Shown here: positions 13,771 through 14,865 of the stretch, in pieces
How positions within the stretch are numbered: position 1 is the stretch's first letter
Layout: each line of letters opens with the position of its first letter
Assembly (NCBI GenBank): GCA_002361155.1
Contig: DERZ01000049.1
Location: forward strand, 23,123-37,987
Direction: 5' to 3'
DNA: 14,865 nt
Source of the DNA: Porphyromonadaceae bacterium UBA3327
Lineage (GTDB): Bacteria; Bacteroidota; Bacteroidia; Bacteroidales; Muribaculaceae
Made by a program: the position numbers and the translations under genes
The notes under the pieces: generated by a model
What the model was told of the DNA's origin: nothing
Databases searched by the model: none
The model's input: only the letters and a program-made list of their open reading frames with translations

Positions 13771-14733
13771 ATGGAGCGCCTTTCCATACACATAGAATAT
13801 CTTCTACTTCGGCATGACTGCGTGGTTGTGCCGGGATTCGGCGCGTTCATCAACGCCAGGAGCGAGGCGCGTGTCGACTCGGAGTCCGGCCAGGTGTATC
13901 CCATGATGCGGGAGGTGCGTTTCAATTCAGCCCTGGTGCATGACGACGGTCTGCTTGCTGGCAGTTTCGCACGCAAATACCGAGTTCCTTTCGCTGAAGG
14001 GAGGGAGATGCTCCGCAAGAGCATCGAATCCCTGCGCAGGACGATGGCTTCCGACGGAGAAGTAACCATCGGCAGGATCGGTATAATCAGCTCGGAATCC
14101 GACACGCTCAGTTTTGTTCCCATGCATGGAGCCGACGACGAGGCAGCGCACATGGGGTATCACCCTGTTTCATGGGTCAGGACTGCTACTGATGACGCCA
14201 TGACGGATGTCATTGCCGACAATACCTCCGAAAGAGAGGATAAGGTATCGGATCCGGGTACGAGAATCCGAAGGTTTGATACGCGCCGCAATTACTACAT
14301 AGCCGTCAACAAACGCTTTGCCCGCACCTCGGCATGTTTCCTGCTTGTGGCAGCAGTCGCACTCTCTCTGTTCCTGCCCTCGCACGACAGGACAGTCATG
14401 CCGGATCAGGCATCGGTGCTTCCAGTGGAGAACATCATCCGCAAAGTGGAGAACAGCGCCTCCGGGATCAGTGATGAGAAAGAAACCGAAGTATCGGACA
14501 CCTTGTCGGGTCCGATACACTACCTTGTGGTGGGAACCTTCGCGACGGAAGAGGAGGCAGACAGATTCATCGCCATGCGCCAAGACTGCGGATACGAACT
14601 TGAATCCGTAGGAGGCAAACGGCTGTGGCGAGTTTCGGCGGTAAAGGACTCCGATCGGAAAAATCTTGCCAATATTCTGAATTCCAAAGAATTCAGCGAG
14701 ACTTTCAAGGAAGCGTGGATCTGGAGTAAATAA
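13771..14733 (+). CDS. HU-like DNA-binding domain / transmembrane / SPOR domain protein
   Basis: A 320-residue protein from ATG 13771, where MERLSIHIEYLLLRHDCVVVPGFGAFI matches the start of Bacteroidetes HU-CCDC81-type domains. Residues 1-120 hold two tandem HU-like domains. The first has HDCVVVPGFGAFI (15-27) and the second contains MLRKSIESLRR and VTIGRIGII (80-106). A disordered charged linker follows, then basic residues and one membrane helix (186-203). Residues 250-320 form a SPOR domain (HYLVVGTFATEEEADRF through EAWIWSK), a fold that binds glycan strands stripped of peptides at division septa. This layout predicts an inner-membrane protein with a cytoplasmic HU-like part and a periplasmic SPOR part. 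The role, perhaps linking nucleoid and division site, is inferred. It has its own promoter and is followed by an inverted repeat. Confidence 0.87.
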   Translation: MERLSIHIEYLLLRHDCVVVPGFGAFINARSEARVDSESGQVYPMMREVRFNSALVHDDGLLAGSFARKYRVPFAEGREMLRKSIESLRRTMASDGEVTIGRIGIISSESDTLSFVPMHGADDEAAHMGYHPVSWVRTATDDAMTDVIADNTSEREDKVSDPGTRIRRFDTRRNYYIAVNKRFARTSACFLLVAAVALSLFLPSHDRTVMPDQASVLPVENIIRKVENSASGISDEKETEVSDTLSGPIHYLVVGTFATEEEADRFIAMRQDCGYELESVGGKRLWRVSAVKDSDRKNLANILNSKEFSETFKEAWIWSK

Positions 14734-14744
14734 CACTTGTTGAA

Positions 14745-14782
14745 AATTGTGCAATTTTTTTTGCGATAAAACTTGCACAATT
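14745..14782 (+). terminator. Inverted repeat between the HU/SPOR gene and the tRNA, putative terminator
   Basis: AATTGTGCAA (14745-14754) is repeated inverted as TTGCACAATT (14773-14782), with an 18-base spacer. The left arm also sits within AAAATTGTGCAATTTT, which could itself form a small AT hairpin (GTGC loop) running into eight Ts (14755-14762). Either fold could end the HU/SPOR transcript. The right arm overlaps the -33 region of the tRNA promoter, so a protein-binding site is an alternative. Confidence 0.5.
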
Positions 14783-14795
14783 CAAAAAAAGGTAT

Positions 14796-14803
14796 TAACT
14801 TTG
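14796..14803 (+). promoter_or_regulatory. Bacteroidetes -7 promoter element for the tRNA gene
   Basis: TAACTTTG matches TAnnTTTG, with CTTG at 14772-14775 exactly 20 bases upstream as -33 box. Transcription would begin near 14810, about 36 bases before the mature tRNA 5' end. Confidence 0.75.
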
Positions 14804-14845
14804 CATCGCAATTCGGGAGAGACACCAAGCCCCGATAAAGCAAAT

Positions 14846-14865
14846 GCGAAAATAGCTCAGTTGGT
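14846..14865 (+). tRNA. 5' end of a tRNA gene, probably tRNA-Gly(GCC), cut by window edge
   Basis: Twenty bases are visible: acceptor strand GCGAAAA (positions 1-7), TA (8-9), D-stem GCTC (10-13) and the start of the D-loop AGTTGGT with conserved A14 and the GG pair. The order and spacing fit a tRNA. The acceptor and D-arm resemble tRNA-Gly(GCC) of E. coli (GCGGGAATAGCTCAGTTGGT) with A-rich changes, and from memory match Bacteroidetes tRNA-Gly; the anticodon is outside the window, so identity is inferred. Confidence 0.85.

Noticed and set aside
1..14865. Search by eye for transposases, integrases, CRISPR repeats, restriction or toxin genes
   Set aside because: No such gene or repeat array is seen; all long genes are ordinary chromosomal families with similar codon use.

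Overview
The window looks like chromosomal DNA from a Bacteroidales bacterium, possibly Muribaculaceae or a relative. Three things point there. Several intergenic regions carry the Bacteroidetes -7 promoter element TAnnTTTG. Shine-Dalgarno sequences are mostly weak or absent. The gene content (DUF4954 beta-helix protein, an IorA without a ferredoxin domain, an HU-like/SPOR protein, an OmpH-type lipoprotein) is typical of the order. Base composition is moderate-to-high GC in genes and AT-rich in spacers. The family placement is inference; no rRNA or marker gene is present. I see no mobile element, CRISPR array or phage gene.

Left part (1-5433). The 5' part of a pepD-type dipeptidase gene reads leftward out of the window. 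A divergent region follows, with a promoter for an unlisted 46-codon membrane mini-ORF that overlaps, by ATGA, a gene for an OmpH/Skp-like lipoprotein. After a strong hairpin come hflX (ribosome-associated GTPase) and, 42 bp later, a DUF4954 beta-helix protein with an unusually strong Shine-Dalgarno. These rightward genes converge, with only 10 bp between stops, on a leftward CDF-family metal exporter.

Middle (5504-10647). A four-gene leftward operon runs iorA, iorB, PLP aminotransferase, acetyl-CoA hydrolase/transferase-family CoA-transferase. It starts from a textbook TTTG-N20-TAnnTTTG promoter and ends at a hairpin. Together the genes make a coherent anaerobic route: amino acid to 2-oxo acid (aminotransferase), to aryl- or acyl-acetyl-CoA plus reduced carrier (IorAB), to free arylacetate with the CoA bond kept on acetate or succinate (CoA-transferase). 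It could also run backwards to assimilate arylacetates into aromatic amino acids. This is the most interesting system in the window. A 12-bp hairpin lies between iorB and the aminotransferase gene.

Right part (10739-14865). A dsbD-type thiol reductant transporter overlaps a secreted TPR protein by ATGA, followed by an intrinsic terminator. Two bases later a new -7 element begins for an HU-like/transmembrane/SPOR protein. An inverted repeat and another -7 element precede the first 20 bases of a tRNA gene, probably tRNA-Gly, cut by the window edge.
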